This document shows, in pieces, positions 15,931 to 25,670 of a stretch of 64,000 bases of DNA. This DNA is from Candidatus Coprovivens excrementavium (GTDB lineage: Bacteria > Bacillota_I > Bacilli_A > RF39 > UBA660): NCBI GenBank assembly GCA_944363975.1, contig CALVVU010000001.1, positions 479,317 to 543,316 on the forward strand, written 5' to 3'. How positions within the stretch are numbered: position 1 is the stretch's first letter; every line of letters starts with the position of its first letter. The notes below the pieces were generated by a model. The model was not told where the DNA came from. It did no database searches and saw only the letters and a list, made by a program, of their open reading frames with translations. A program made the position numbers and the translations under genes.

Positions 15931-17241
15931 ATGAAATTGTTTAATACATTAAGTGGAAAAATGGAAGAATTTAAACCTATGAAAGAAAATGAGATTAATA
16001 TGTATGTATGTGGTCCTACTGTTTATAGTTATGCTCACGTCGGAAACATGTGTCCAGTTATCATCTTCGATATGGTTTATAGATATTTTAAATATTGTGG
16101 TTATAATATTAAGTATGCTAGTAATTTTACTGATGTTGATGATAAGATAATTAAAGCAGCTAAAGAAGCAGGTGTCACTGAAAAAGAATTAACGGAAAAA
16201 TATATTAAAATATATTTAGATGATGTTAAGGCTTTAAATTGTTTAGATATTGATTATAGACCAAAAGTTACAGAGACAATGGATGAAATAATAGATTATA
16301 TTCAGCTGTTGATGGATAAAGGTTATGCATATCAAAGTGGTGATGATGTATATTTTAGAGTTGGTAAAGTAAAAGATTATGGTAAATTAAGTAAGCAAAT
16401 ATTGAATGATTTAGATGCAGGTAATAGAGTTGAAGTTGATGAGAATAAAGAAAATCCATTTGATTTTGTTTTATGGAAAAAAACAAAAGAAGGTATTACC
16501 TGGGATTCACCTTTCGGTAAAGGTAGACCAGGTTGGCATACTGAATGTGTTGTAATGATTAATAAATTATTTGGTGATAATATAGATATTCATGGAGGAG
16601 GAGTTGATTTAAAATTTCCTCATCACGAAAATGAAATGGCTCAGAGTGTTGCTGCTACTGGTACAGATTTAGCTAACTATTGGATGCATAATGGTCATGT
16701 AATGGTTAATGGCGTTAAAATGAGTAAATCATTGGGGAATTTTATAACAGCTCATGAATTGTTAGAAAAGTATTCAGCTAATGTTATACGTTTGAGTATT
16801 TTAAAAACAAGTTATAGATTGCCTTTTGATTTTACAGATCAATTATTTAAAGAATGTGGAACAATAAATGACAAAATATATAACGCTTTAAAACAAGCTA
16901 ATCTAATTGTTCAATTAAGAGGGTTAGAAGTTGGTAAATTAAAACAAGATAATAAAATTAATGAAATAATGGATGAAGATTTTAATACTTCAAATTTGAT
17001 CACCTATTTATTAGAATTAATTAAGGATTTAAATAATAAAATTAGACAAAACGAAGAATTTGTTGAAGTATATGATAAGATTATGCTTATTAATTATATC
17101 TTAGGATTAAAATATGATTTTGTTTCTTTAAATGATGATGACAAAGAAATTTATAATAAATGGTTAGAATATAGGAAAAATAAAGATTTTGAGAATGCTG
17201 ATAAATTAAGAAATACTTTAGTTGAACGTAATATACTGTAG
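15931..17241 (+). CDS. cysS: Cysteinyl-tRNA synthetase
   Basis: A class I synthetase that charges tRNA(Cys). ATG 15931 follows GGAAGGTGATA, and upstream in-frame codons overlap the promoter. 436 residues, a little shorter than the usual 460-470. The zinc-site and HIGH region reads MYVCGPTVYSYAHVGN. The central zinc ligands are in GWHTECV and HHENEMAQS. The signature VKMSKSLGNF is intact. The C-terminal anticodon part is compact. Ten bases separate it from the YugP-like gene, so the two are probably co-transcribed. Confidence 0.96.
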   Translation: MKLFNTLSGKMEEFKPMKENEINMYVCGPTVYSYAHVGNMCPVIIFDMVYRYFKYCGYNIKYASNFTDVDDKIIKAAKEAGVTEKELTEKYIKIYLDDVKALNCLDIDYRPKVTETMDEIIDYIQLLMDKGYAYQSGDDVYFRVGKVKDYGKLSKQILNDLDAGNRVEVDENKENPFDFVLWKKTKEGITWDSPFGKGRPGWHTECVVMINKLFGDNIDIHGGGVDLKFPHHENEMAQSVAATGTDLANYWMHNGHVMVNGVKMSKSLGNFITAHELLEKYSANVIRLSILKTSYRLPFDFTDQLFKECGTINDKIYNALKQANLIVQLRGLEVGKLKQDNKINEIMDEDFNTSNLITYLLELIKDLNNKIRQNEEFVEVYDKIMLINYILGLKYDFVSLNDDDKEIYNKWLEYRKNKDFENADKLRNTLVERNIL

Positions 17242-17251
17242 GTGATTTATA

Positions 17252-17923
17252 ATGAATAATTTATATATATTAGTAATTCTTTTAATAATACCTGTTGTAA
17301 GCTATTTTATTGAAAAAATAATGAAAGATAATTTTCACAAGAAAAAATTGGATTCTGAATTAACAGGATTTGAAGTAGTTAGAAAAGTATTGGACAAAGA
17401 AGAAATGAAAGATACTTACATAGTAGAAATAAAAACGGGAGATTTTACAGATCATTATGATAATAAACAAAATGTTGTTCGTTTATCAACTGATGTTTAT
17501 CATGGTATGTCATTTTATTCTACTGTTGTTGCTTTATATTATGCAAGTCAAGCTATATTAAATAGAGATGATAAGTATTTTGTAAGAATAAAGAAGTTTT
17601 TAGATACGATAATTGAGTTTGGATATATACTAATTGGAATTTTATTATTGATGTGGATATTTGTGCTAGATAATAGTATTCTTTTGTTAGCGGATGCTTT
17701 ATTGAGTATTGCCATTGCTTATGAATTTTTAACTTTACCGTTAAATTTTAAAGTGGCTGATGAATCAATAAAAAGAGGATTAGATAATGAATTAATTAAA
17801 AAAGAAGATGAACAAACTTTTAAAAAAATAAGTCGTTTAGTTGCTTGCAGTTCATTAAATAAAATAATTATTCTTATCAATAAAGGTGTAAATAATTTAG
17901 TAGATAGTATAAAAAGAGGTTAA
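17252..17923 (+). CDS. YugP-like membrane protein lacking the metalloprotease site
   Basis: A 223-residue protein matching the YugP (Zn_peptidase_2) fold. It has an N-terminal TM helix, then TGFEVVRKVLD, FTDHYDNK.NVVRLSTDVYHG, two more TM helices around 125-170, and a FLTLPLNFKVADES segment. In YugP the stretch after the DVY segment contains HECGHAI (the HExxH zinc site). Here the aligned residues are YYASQAI (96-102), so both His and the catalytic Glu are absent. I infer a catalytically dead homologue. It lies directly behind cysS. Confidence 0.75.
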   Translation: MNNLYILVILLIIPVVSYFIEKIMKDNFHKKKLDSELTGFEVVRKVLDKEEMKDTYIVEIKTGDFTDHYDNKQNVVRLSTDVYHGMSFYSTVVALYYASQAILNRDDKYFVRIKKFLDTIIEFGYILIGILLLMWIFVLDNSILLLADALLSIAIAYEFLTLPLNFKVADESIKRGLDNELIKKEDEQTFKKISRLVACSSLNKIIILINKGVNNLVDSIKRG

Positions 17924-17937
17924 AAGCTCTTTTTTTT
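17911..17937 (+). terminator. Terminator after the YugP-like gene
   Basis: AAAAGAG (17912-17918) pairs with CTCTTTT (17927-17933), then T run. Confidence 0.75.
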
Positions 17938-17946
17938 GAAAAAAAA

Positions 17947-17955
17947 TGTTATAAT
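17947..17955 (+). promoter_or_regulatory. Extended -10 promoter
   Basis: TGTTATAAT 24 bases before the ATG at 17979. Confidence 0.6.
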
Positions 17956-17978
17956 AAAAAGAGAATAGAGGGTATGTA

Positions 17979-18944
17979 ATGGATATTATTGGAAAAAAAC
18001 GTGTTGATTCGTCTAAAAATGAATTTTATGGTATAGATGTTAATGATAAGGCTGCAGTTGAAAAGGAGTTTCAACGTTTAAAAAAGAGACATCGTAATGT
18101 TACAATTTTAGTTATAGTTGTTTTATGTATATTAGGTGTGTTTATTTTTGATTTTTGGCGTGTTAATTTTATTGGTGGTAAACCTTTATTTGCTATTTCT
18201 AGTAAAGTAGAAAGAGGTACTTTATTTAAAGGGATAGGGTATAATGTTTTATATTGTAATAATGGAGAAAGGTATATTGGTTCAGTTTTATATAAGACAT
18301 GTGATGAGCCAAATGAAAATGATTTTCGAAATTTTATTTATGAATTATTTGTAAATTATGAAATAGAAAATGAAAATCTTGACAAAAATAATTTAGATAG
18401 TCTTGTTATTAATAGTGTTTTAACTGATGAAGATAATGAAGAGGGGGGTAGTGATTATCTACTTAATTTATCTGTTGTTTGTAAAGACGGAAGTAATAAG
18501 TGTTTTAAATATGATAAAGAACATGATGATTATACAAATATCAATTTATATATATCAGTAGATAAATATAATGAAATATATAAAGTTTTTTCGTTTAAAG
18601 ATTCGGGAGCTTATTTTGAACAATTAAATGAAGTTTATACAGAAAAGGTTAAGAATTATTTATTAAATGAAGGTAAAGTTGATGAAAGTAATTTACGTGA
18701 ATTTAAAGTAACTTTAGTTTCTAATAATGGAAAAGATAAATTTAGAGGAACGACATATGCAGATAGTTATTTAATTTTAATAAACTATTTATGTACTGAT
18801 GATGGTAATACATGTGTTACTCCTTTTGATAAAGAGGATTATGAAGGCGATTATGCTAATTTAGCATTCTATTCTTCAATGTACTTAGATAGTGAAGATA
18901 ATGTAGTGTTGGTAGGACCAAGACAATACTTAGAATTAGAGTAA
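17979..18944 (+). CDS. Single-TM exported protein with cysteine pairs, unknown
   Basis: 321 residues, no recognised family. A cytoplasmic N-terminus (about 40 residues, basic) precedes one TM helix at about 41-62, then a large outer domain. The outer domain has three spaced cysteine pairs (YC...TC near 97-110, VCKDGSNKCF and LCTDDGNTC), each suited to a local disulfide. Two similar ~90-residue halves, each ending in a C-x5/6-C hairpin, suggest internal duplication. It is a monocistronic unit. Confidence 0.75.
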   Translation: MDIIGKKRVDSSKNEFYGIDVNDKAAVEKEFQRLKKRHRNVTILVIVVLCILGVFIFDFWRVNFIGGKPLFAISSKVERGTLFKGIGYNVLYCNNGERYIGSVLYKTCDEPNENDFRNFIYELFVNYEIENENLDKNNLDSLVINSVLTDEDNEEGGSDYLLNLSVVCKDGSNKCFKYDKEHDDYTNINLYISVDKYNEIYKVFSFKDSGAYFEQLNEVYTEKVKNYLLNEGKVDESNLREFKVTLVSNNGKDKFRGTTYADSYLILINYLCTDDGNTCVTPFDKEDYEGDYANLAFYSSMYLDSEDNVVLVGPRQYLELE

Positions 18945-18966
18945 AGGCAAGAAATTGCCTTTTTTT
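18943..18966 (+). terminator. Terminator
   Basis: AAAGGCAA (18943-18950) pairs with TTGCCTTT (18955-18962), then T run. Confidence 0.85.
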
Positions 18967-18980
18967 ATATGGTTAATTTG

Positions 18981-18989
18981 TGATATGAT
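18981..18989 (+). promoter_or_regulatory. Extended -10 promoter
   Basis: TGATATGAT (5 of 6 -10 with TG extension) 19 bases before the ATG at 19008. Confidence 0.5.
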
Positions 18990-19007
18990 AATGAAGTAGG
19001 TGGTAAT

Positions 19008-20312
19008 ATGCTAATGAAGAGTAGTGTATTTGTGAATAATATGAAAATTATTAACATGTTAATTTCTAAATTATTAGAATATATTGACAAATATTCTAGT
19101 AGTATTGCTAATTCATTGCATATTGCTTGGTCAAATTATCAAAATAAGGATAGTAGTACTACTAAAAAAGAAAGAAGTATAAAGAAAATTGAGAAAAAAA
19201 TAAATCAATTAATAAATATTGAAGCAAAAAAGAAATTAAATGATCAAAAATCCTTAGATAATTTAAAAGGGCTAGTAGAATTATCAGATATTTCTTCTAA
19301 ATATAAAACTAATTATATAGATATGATTAATGATTCTTTAACTTATGGCGAATTATTAGAAAAACTAGTTTTGAATTATATAGAAATGGAAAAAAAAGAA
19401 GAACAGCAGTTACAGAATATTAAAGAAAAAGTCGTTTTACCTAAGCGAAAAAAAGATTTAGTTATTAGTAAAGTTGTTGATAAAAATAATTATTTATATT
19501 TTAATTTCAAAAAAAAGGGAGATATTTTATTAATAGATCAAAAATCTTTAAATAATGAATATTCTTTGTATTGTAAATGTCTTAAGGAAAAAACTTCTTT
19601 TGATATTTGGAATAATTTAGAGTATAAATTGTCGCCATTTGAAAAGAGAAGAAAAATATATATTCAAAGTATGTATAATTTAGAAAAAGAATTACTTGAA
19701 TTAAAGAATAAGAAAATAGATATAACATATCCAATTGAAAAATATTACTTATATGCCAAAATGTTAGTAGATAATTTAGAAAAAGAAGTAATGTTTTTTG
19801 ATAATGATAAAAGTATATTTGATAAGTTAAAAGGAATGACTTTAGAAAAATATGGATGTGATAGATTATTAACTTTATATGATGAATTAGTTATGAAAGT
19901 TAATGATAGTGAGTTAGATGAATATGTAAAGTTAGAATTTTTTAGGACGGCTAATGTTTATAAAAAAAAGAGTACTTATATTGAATTTAAAGAAATTGAA
20001 AATGTAGTTCCCACTTTAGTAAATGTGTTAAATATTGTTAATAGAAGAGTAATTAACAGTGTTGAAAATAATATTAAGTTTTATTTTGTTGATTTTGAAA
20101 ATAAAATGATTAAAATGACAAAGTATATGTCAATAGATGAAATGATTTTATTTTATAATGTATTTAAAAATATATTATTTAGAAAAGGTTTAAAAATTAG
20201 TGGTTTGATTAATAAATATATGTTATTACGTGAAGTAATGGTTAATTTATTTATAAAAAAATTTTCGTTAGATAAAGATGAAATAATAGATAAATATTTA
20301 GGTAAAGATTAA
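19008..20312 (+). CDS. Unknown Lys-rich helical protein
   Basis: A 434-residue soluble protein that I do not recognise. It is Lys/Glu/Leu-rich and mostly helical, with coiled-coil stretches around 50-85 and 125-150 (EMEKKEEQQLQNIKEK). A more ordered C-terminal half contains KFYFVDFENKMIKMTKYMS. There is no signal peptide. TAGGTGG precedes ATG. It lies alone between a terminator and the uvrB upstream region. Confidence 0.7.
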   Translation: MLMKSSVFVNNMKIINMLISKLLEYIDKYSSSIANSLHIAWSNYQNKDSSTTKKERSIKKIEKKINQLINIEAKKKLNDQKSLDNLKGLVELSDISSKYKTNYIDMINDSLTYGELLEKLVLNYIEMEKKEEQQLQNIKEKVVLPKRKKDLVISKVVDKNNYLYFNFKKKGDILLIDQKSLNNEYSLYCKCLKEKTSFDIWNNLEYKLSPFEKRRKIYIQSMYNLEKELLELKNKKIDITYPIEKYYLYAKMLVDNLEKEVMFFDNDKSIFDKLKGMTLEKYGCDRLLTLYDELVMKVNDSELDEYVKLEFFRTANVYKKKSTYIEFKEIENVVPTLVNVLNIVNRRVINSVENNIKFYFVDFENKMIKMTKYMSIDEMILFYNVFKNILFRKGLKISGLINKYMLLREVMVNLFIKKFSLDKDEIIDKYLGKD

Positions 20313-20442
20313 GATTCTTGTTTTCATAAGTAATGAATGTTAGAATATTATTTTTGAATGGGTGTATTTTTTCTTTTTAAAGAATGTATTTGATTAAATT
20401 AAATTGTTTGATTAATAATAGTTATAGTAAAGGAGAATTTTT

Positions 20443-22398
20443 ATGTTTGAATTAGTATCAAAGTATGCTCCAAATGGTGATCAACCAGAAGCTATAGAAG
20501 AATTAGTTCAAGGGATAAAAGAAGGTAAGAAAGAACAAGTTTTATTAGGAGCAACTGGGACAGGAAAAACATTTACGATTGCTAATGTTATAAAAGAAGT
20601 TAATAAACCTACTTTAGTTTTAGCGCATAATAAAACTTTAGCTGGACAATTATATAGTGAATTTAAAGAATTATTTCCTAATAATCATGTTGAGTATTTT
20701 GTATCATACTATGATTATTATCAACCAGAAGCTTATGTGCCACAAAGTGATACATATATTGAAAAAGATGCATCTATTAATGATGAAATAGATGAGTTAA
20801 GACATAGTGCTACTAGTGCTCTAATTAATAATCGTGATGTTATAGTTGTAGCTTCTGTTTCTTGTATTTATGGTATAGGAGAAAAAGAAGAATATGAAAA
20901 AATGATGTTAACTTTAAATGTTGGTGATATTATTGATCGTAATAATATTATTAACAAGTTAGTTGATATGACTTATGAACGTAGCGATATTGATTTTCAT
21001 CGTGGAACTTTTAGAGTTAGGGGAGATGTTATTGATATTATTCCAGTTAATGAAAAATCTAGTGGAATAAGAGTTGAATTATTTGGTGATGAGGTTGATA
21101 GAATTTCTACTTTTGATCCATTAACAGGAGTTGTTTTGCAAAATAAAAAAACAATTAGCATTTTTCCAGCATCTCATTTCGTTACTGGACCAGATAAATT
21201 AAAAGAAGCAATAAGAAGAATTGAAGCTGAATTGAAGGATAGATTACAAGTATTACATGATAATAATAAATTACTTGAAGAACAGCGCTTAAAGGAAAGA
21301 ACTAATTACGATTTGGAAATGTTGAAAGAAACAGGATTTTGTAGTGGAGTTGAAAATTATTCTCGTCATTTAGCGTTGCGTGGAGAAGGTGAAACTCCTA
21401 GTTGTTTAATAGATTTTTTTCCTGATGATTTTTTATTGGTAGTTGATGAATCTCATGTTACTCTTCCACAAGTTAGGGGAATGTATAATGGTGATAGAAT
21501 GAGAAAACAAACTTTAGTTGATTATGGTTTTCGCTTGCCTAGTGCTTTAGATAATCGTCCGTTGAAGTTCGAAGAATTTGAAAGTAAGATAAATCAAGCT
21601 ATTTATGTATCGGCGACTCCTGGTGATTATGAATTAGAAAAAACAAATCAACATTTTGTTGAACAGATTATTCGACCAACTGGTTTATTAGATCCAACAA
21701 TCGAAGTTAAAGGAACTAAAGGTCAAATAGATGACTTAATAGAACAAATTAATGTTCGTAAAGAAAAAAATGAGAGAGTGCTAATTACAACATTAACTAT
21801 CAGAATGGCTGAAGAACTAACTAATTACTTGAAAGATATTAATATAAAAGTCGCTTATTTACATAGTGAGGTAAAAACTTTAGATAGATTAAAAATAATT
21901 CAAGAATTAAGACAAGGTAAGTATGATGTATTAGTTGGAATTAATTTATTACGTGAAGGTTTAGATATTCCAGAAGTTAGCTTAATATGTATTATGGACG
22001 CTGATAAACAAGGCTTTTTACGTAGTAGTAGAAGTCTTATTCAGACAATTGGACGTGCGGCGAGAAATGCTAATGGTCATGTGATAATGTATGCTGATTC
22101 GATAAGTGAAGCAATGAATGAAGCGATCAGTGAAACAGCAAGAAGACGTAAAATACAAGAAGCTTATAATGAGAAAAATGGAATTGTTCCACATACAGTT
22201 ATTAAAGAAATTAGAGAAGTTATTAGTAACGAAGTAAGTGAAAAAGTTGATAAAAAACCAACTTCGAAATTAAATAAAAAAGAAAAAGCTCAAATAATGC
22301 AGTCAATTGAAGAACAAATGAAAGAAGCAGCAAAGGCATTAGATTTTGAAAGAGCAATGGAATTAAGAGATATTTTATTTGAGTTAAAGAGTGAATAA
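20443..22398 (+). CDS. uvrB: Excinuclease ABC subunit B
   Basis: The damage-verifying helicase of nucleotide excision repair, loaded by UvrA2 and recruiting UvrC. 651 residues, full length. Walker A GATGTGKT starts near residue 36. The beta-hairpin region ([14 protein letters not shown]), the DESH helicase motif ([11 protein letters not shown]), motif [11 protein letters not shown] and a C-terminal UVR coiled-coil motif ([21 protein letters not shown]) are all present. It is not adjacent to uvrA, which lies 6.6 kb downstream. I see no Gram-positive LexA box (GAAC-N4-GTTC) in the 130 bases upstream. Confidence 0.97.
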   Translation: MFELVSKYAPNGDQPEAIEELVQGIKEGKKEQVLLGATGTGKTFTIANVIKEVNKPTLVLAHNKTLAGQLYSEFKELFPNNHVEYFVSYYDYYQPEAYVPQSDTYIEKDASINDEIDELRHSATSALINNRDVIVVASVSCIYGIGEKEEYEKMMLTLNVGDIIDRNNIINKLVDMTYERSDIDFHRGTFRVRGDVIDIIPVNEKSSGIRVELFGDEVDRISTFDPLTGVVLQNKKTISIFPASHFVTGPDKLKEAIRRIEAELKDRLQVLHDNNKLLEEQRLKERTNYDLEMLKETGFCSGVENYSRHLALRGEGETPSCLIDFFPDDFLLVVDESHVTLPQVRGMYNGDRMRKQTLVDYGFRLPSALDNRPLKFEEFESKINQAIYVSATPGDYELEKTNQHFVEQIIRPTGLLDPTIEVKGTKGQIDDLIEQINVRKEKNERVLITTLTIRMAEELTNYLKDINIKVAYLHSEVKTLDRLKIIQELRQGKYDVLVGINLLREGLDIPEVSLICIMDADKQGFLRSSRSLIQTIGRAARNANGHVIMYADSISEAMNEAISETARRRKIQEAYNEKNGIVPHTVIKEIREVISNEVSEKVDKKPTSKLNKKEKAQIMQSIEEQMKEAAKALDFERAMELRDILFELKSE

Positions 22399-22424
22399 AG
22401 AAACTATTAAGGTGGTTTCTTTTA
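22397..22424 (+). terminator. Weak terminator after uvrB
   Basis: AAAGAAAC (22397-22404) pairs with GTTTCTTT (22415-22422), but the following T tract is short. Confidence 0.5.
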
Positions 22425-22446
22425 GTTTGATAAATAAAAAAGTTAA

Positions 22447-22455
22447 TGATATAAT
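22447..22455 (+). promoter_or_regulatory. Extended -10 promoter
   Basis: TGATATAAT 29 bases before ATG 22485, followed by a GGGGGG ribosome-binding site. Confidence 0.6.
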
Positions 22456-22484
22456 ATCTTTCTTGTAAAAAGGGGGGGATATTT

Positions 22485-23888
22485 ATGGATGTTGATACTA
22501 TATTGGCAAATATTATTAGTGGAAATACTAGTATATTGAGTAATATGTATAGTTTTGAAATAAGAAGTTTATTTAAATGTATAAATTTATTGCATTTAGA
22601 TGATACAGTTATTGAAAAATTATTTAAAAATCTTAAAGATAAATATCCTACTTATACATTTATGTTGGTTTATGATAGAGAAGAGTATGGAGAATTTTGT
22701 TTAAAAGTATTAGAAGATGATTTTTCTATTTTATTTATTGATAATTTGTTTCTTGATTTTTTAGGAAAGACAAAATGGAGTATTGAGTATGTTAAAAGAA
22801 ACTATATTATTTTGACTTATTTTAAAAATGAAGCAATATATTATATGATTAGATATGCAATAAATTATAGTGATTTTGATTTTATAAATGAAATATGCAA
22901 TACTGAAGATTTATTTATACGAGGTTTAGCAATGGTAGAAATTGCTGATAATTATCCGTGTTATTTTAATCGCTTTTTCTCTGATATTATTAGTTCAATT
23001 GTTAAAAGAGATAGTGATGGCTCGATAATAGAAGTTTTAGATGAAAGTTTAGTTAGTAAAATTGCTTATTTAATTGTTGAAAATAATATAGGATTAGATT
23101 TATTTTATAAACTTAAAGAATTTATTTTTTCTAATTATGAAAGTAATACTTTGGCTAGATTATTAGATAAAGGACTTAATTCTTTTGAATATGGGGATGG
23201 CTATGGTAATTATTCTTTTTTGATTGAAGAAGATATGACACGTTTTTTTATAACTTCTAAGGATTATAAATATGAGTTATATAAAAATAAAAAGGAATAT
23301 ATTGATAAAAAGTTATGGGATGATTTCGATAGAAAAATTAGATTTTTTGCTAATATAGATGAAGAAATTATAGAACATATTTTTAGATGTGGCTTAGGAA
23401 ATAAATTTTTAGAATATGTAGATAAATATTTGGAAATGAGTACAGGCAGTAAAGTAGTATCGGCGTTAGGTAATAGAGGTAGTACAACTAGATCATTTAG
23501 AATTGGAGATTATGTTATAAAATGTTCTGATAGAAAATGGAATATAAGTGATTTACCTATTTCTTTGTTTTTATTTGCTAAATGTTATGAAAGAGATTAT
23601 GCCAAAGATAAATTCGGAAAAGTAGTTGGAGCTTTAGAAGTACAGAAGTATTATTCAAAAGCTGTGACAAGTGATGATGCTGAAGTAGTTAAAGTTTTTC
23701 GTAAAGCTTTAGAAGAACTTGGGTATTGGATAAAAGATAGAGTTGAAGGTTTTAATGAAACTTATAATATGTTTTATCTTGATTCTTATTTAGATGCTGA
23801 TTGTGAAAATCCTGAATTATTACCAAAGTGGTTTAAGGAAAATCCTGTTGTATGGGTTGATTTAGATTTAGTATTTAAAATAAAATGA
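22485..23888 (+). CDS. Unknown 467-residue protein with a possible kinase-like C-terminal module
   Basis: No confident family. Residues 1-330 look helical, with some HEAT-like spacing. After a Gly/Ser turn (LGNRGSTTRSFRIG) comes a beta-rich segment DYVIKCSDRKW, and near the end NPVVWVDLDLVF. A glycine turn, then a VIK lysine, then a late D.D motif loosely recalls the N-lobe and metal-binding motif of protein-kinase-like folds. This is a weak analogy only. It is soluble and lies between uvrB and the pyrophosphatase gene. Confidence 0.65.
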   Translation: MDVDTILANIISGNTSILSNMYSFEIRSLFKCINLLHLDDTVIEKLFKNLKDKYPTYTFMLVYDREEYGEFCLKVLEDDFSILFIDNLFLDFLGKTKWSIEYVKRNYIILTYFKNEAIYYMIRYAINYSDFDFINEICNTEDLFIRGLAMVEIADNYPCYFNRFFSDIISSIVKRDSDGSIIEVLDESLVSKIAYLIVENNIGLDLFYKLKEFIFSNYESNTLARLLDKGLNSFEYGDGYGNYSFLIEEDMTRFFITSKDYKYELYKNKKEYIDKKLWDDFDRKIRFFANIDEEIIEHIFRCGLGNKFLEYVDKYLEMSTGSKVVSALGNRGSTTRSFRIGDYVIKCSDRKWNISDLPISLFLFAKCYERDYAKDKFGKVVGALEVQKYYSKAVTSDDAEVVKVFRKALEELGYWIKDRVEGFNETYNMFYLDSYLDADCENPELLPKWFKENPVVWVDLDLVFKIK

Positions 23889-23917
23889 TAATAGATATGA
23901 TGTTTTTTTTAGAAATA

Positions 23918-23926
23918 TGATATACT
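23918..23926 (+). promoter_or_regulatory. Extended -10 promoter of the pyrophosphatase gene
   Basis: TGATATACT (5 of 6 -10 with TG extension) 32 bases before ATG. Confidence 0.5.
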
Positions 23927-23958
23927 ATGTGAAATAAAGGGTTAGAGGAAGTGATGTT

Positions 23959-25575
23959 ATGCAAACAACATATATATTTGGTCATAAAGTACCTGATACA
24001 GATTCTGTGTGTGCAAGTATTAGTTTATCTTATTTAAAAAATAAAATGGGAATGAAAACAGAACCACGAGTATTGGGAGATTTAAATAAAGAAACAAAAT
24101 TTGTTTTATCATACTTTAACATACCAGAACCAGAATTTTTAAATGATGTTAAGGTTCAAATAAAAAATATGAATTATAATAAAGAAGCAATGGTAGAAGA
24201 ACATGTTTCAATATATGGAACTTATAAATTATTAGTTAAACTTGGAGTAACAGGGTTACCATTGGTAAATAAACAAAAGAAATTAACTGGTTATGTTAAT
24301 GTAAAAGAGATTTCTAAATATTTAATAGAAGGGGATATTACCTATTTAAATACTTGTTATAATAATATATTAGAGACACTAAATGCGACTGAGATATTAC
24401 GTTTTGATGATGAGATAGAGGGGAATATTCTAGCAGCTGCGTATAAGAGTGAAACTTTTATTAATCGTGTTAAATTAACAAATAATGATATTATTATTGT
24501 TGGAGATCGTTATAGAATACAGGAGTATGCTATTAATTCGGGAGTTAAATTAGTTATTTTAGTAAATGATGTTGAATTGGGAAGTGATTTATATAATTTA
24601 GCTAAAGAGAATAAAGTTAATGTTATAAAGGTTCCTTTAGGTACTTTTAAAACAGCTAATATGATTAAACTTTGTAATTATGTTAAATTATTAAATATTA
24701 ATCCTAATCCTATTACATTTAGTGTTTCAGATTATCGTAATGATTTTATTGAAGTAACTAATAAATTAGGTCATACTAATTATCCGATTGTAACAAGAAA
24801 AAATATATGTTTAGGAATGATGCGTTTAGTTGATGTGAATAATTTTGAGCGTAAATCAGTTATCTTAGTTGATCATAATCAACAAGTACAAAGTTGTGAT
24901 GGAATAGATGAAGCTAGTATTTTAGAGATTATTGATCATCATAATTTGGGAACAATTGGAACATCGAGACCAATTAATTTTAGAAGTATGCCAGTTGGTT
25001 GTACTTGTACAATTATTTATCAGTTATATCAAGAATCACAAGTTGAAATACCAAAAAATATTGCAGGTATAATGCTTTCAGCTATTCTTTCTGATACATT
25101 ATTATTTAAATCACCAACAGTTACAGATATGGATATTCAGGTAGCACATGAATTAGCTAAAATTGCTGATTTAAATATTGAGGAATATGGAATGAGGATG
25201 TTTAAAGCGGCAAGTAGTGTTTCAGGTATGAGTGTTGCTGAAATTATACATTCAGATATGAAATACTATAAGAATAAAGAGTTTAATTTAGCTATAGGTC
25301 AAGTTATAACTTTAGATTTCGAAGAAATACTAGAAAGAAAAGACGAATTTGTTAAGGCCTTAAATGATATGTGTAATTATGATAATTATAAAATATCTTT
25401 ATTATTTGTTACGGATATTATTAAAAATGGTTCATATTTATTTTATAATGATGAAGCAAAAGAGGTTATTGAGGAAGCTTATGGTTTAGAAAATGTAGTT
25501 CAGGGTGTATATTTAGATAAAGTTGTATCAAGAAAGAAGCAAATGGTACCACCATTGTTAGAGAACGAAAGATAA
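23959..25575 (+). CDS. Manganese-dependent inorganic pyrophosphatase with CBS-DRTGG-CBS insert
   Basis: A family II (DHH) pyrophosphatase that hydrolyses PPi in the cytoplasm. 538 residues. The N-terminal metal motif is GHKVPDTDSV (H9, D13, D15). An insert follows: CBS1 at about 75-118, a DRTGG-like domain at about 140-245 and CBS2 at about 253-296. The catalytic core then resumes with VDHN, DHH (D326-H328), MPVGCTCTI and a C-terminal DHHA2 domain ending SRKKQMVPPL. In this class the CBS domains bind adenine nucleotides, so activity should respond to the energy state. Confidence 0.93.
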   Translation: MQTTYIFGHKVPDTDSVCASISLSYLKNKMGMKTEPRVLGDLNKETKFVLSYFNIPEPEFLNDVKVQIKNMNYNKEAMVEEHVSIYGTYKLLVKLGVTGLPLVNKQKKLTGYVNVKEISKYLIEGDITYLNTCYNNILETLNATEILRFDDEIEGNILAAAYKSETFINRVKLTNNDIIIVGDRYRIQEYAINSGVKLVILVNDVELGSDLYNLAKENKVNVIKVPLGTFKTANMIKLCNYVKLLNINPNPITFSVSDYRNDFIEVTNKLGHTNYPIVTRKNICLGMMRLVDVNNFERKSVILVDHNQQVQSCDGIDEASILEIIDHHNLGTIGTSRPINFRSMPVGCTCTIIYQLYQESQVEIPKNIAGIMLSAILSDTLLFKSPTVTDMDIQVAHELAKIADLNIEEYGMRMFKAASSVSGMSVAEIIHSDMKYYKNKEFNLAIGQVITLDFEEILERKDEFVKALNDMCNYDNYKISLLFVTDIIKNGSYLFYNDEAKEVIEEAYGLENVVQGVYLDKVVSRKKQMVPPLLENER

Positions 25576-25590
25576 TCTTTCGTTCTTTTT
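25562..25590 (+). terminator. Terminator after the pyrophosphatase gene
   Basis: Ten-base-pair stem AGAACGAAAG (25562-25571) with CTTTCGTTCT (25577-25586), then T run. Confidence 0.85.
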
Positions 25591-25670
25591 CGTCTATTAA
25601 TTGTCTATAATAGAAAAATAAATTAATTATTATAAGATAGTTTTGGTAAAATAATAGTAGGTGATATAAT

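Noticed and set aside
20313..20442. LexA (SOS) box upstream of uvrB
   Set aside because: No GAAC-N4-GTTC match is visible here or before uvrA. The TTGTTC...GAACAA palindrome at 27626 has inverted order and different spacing.
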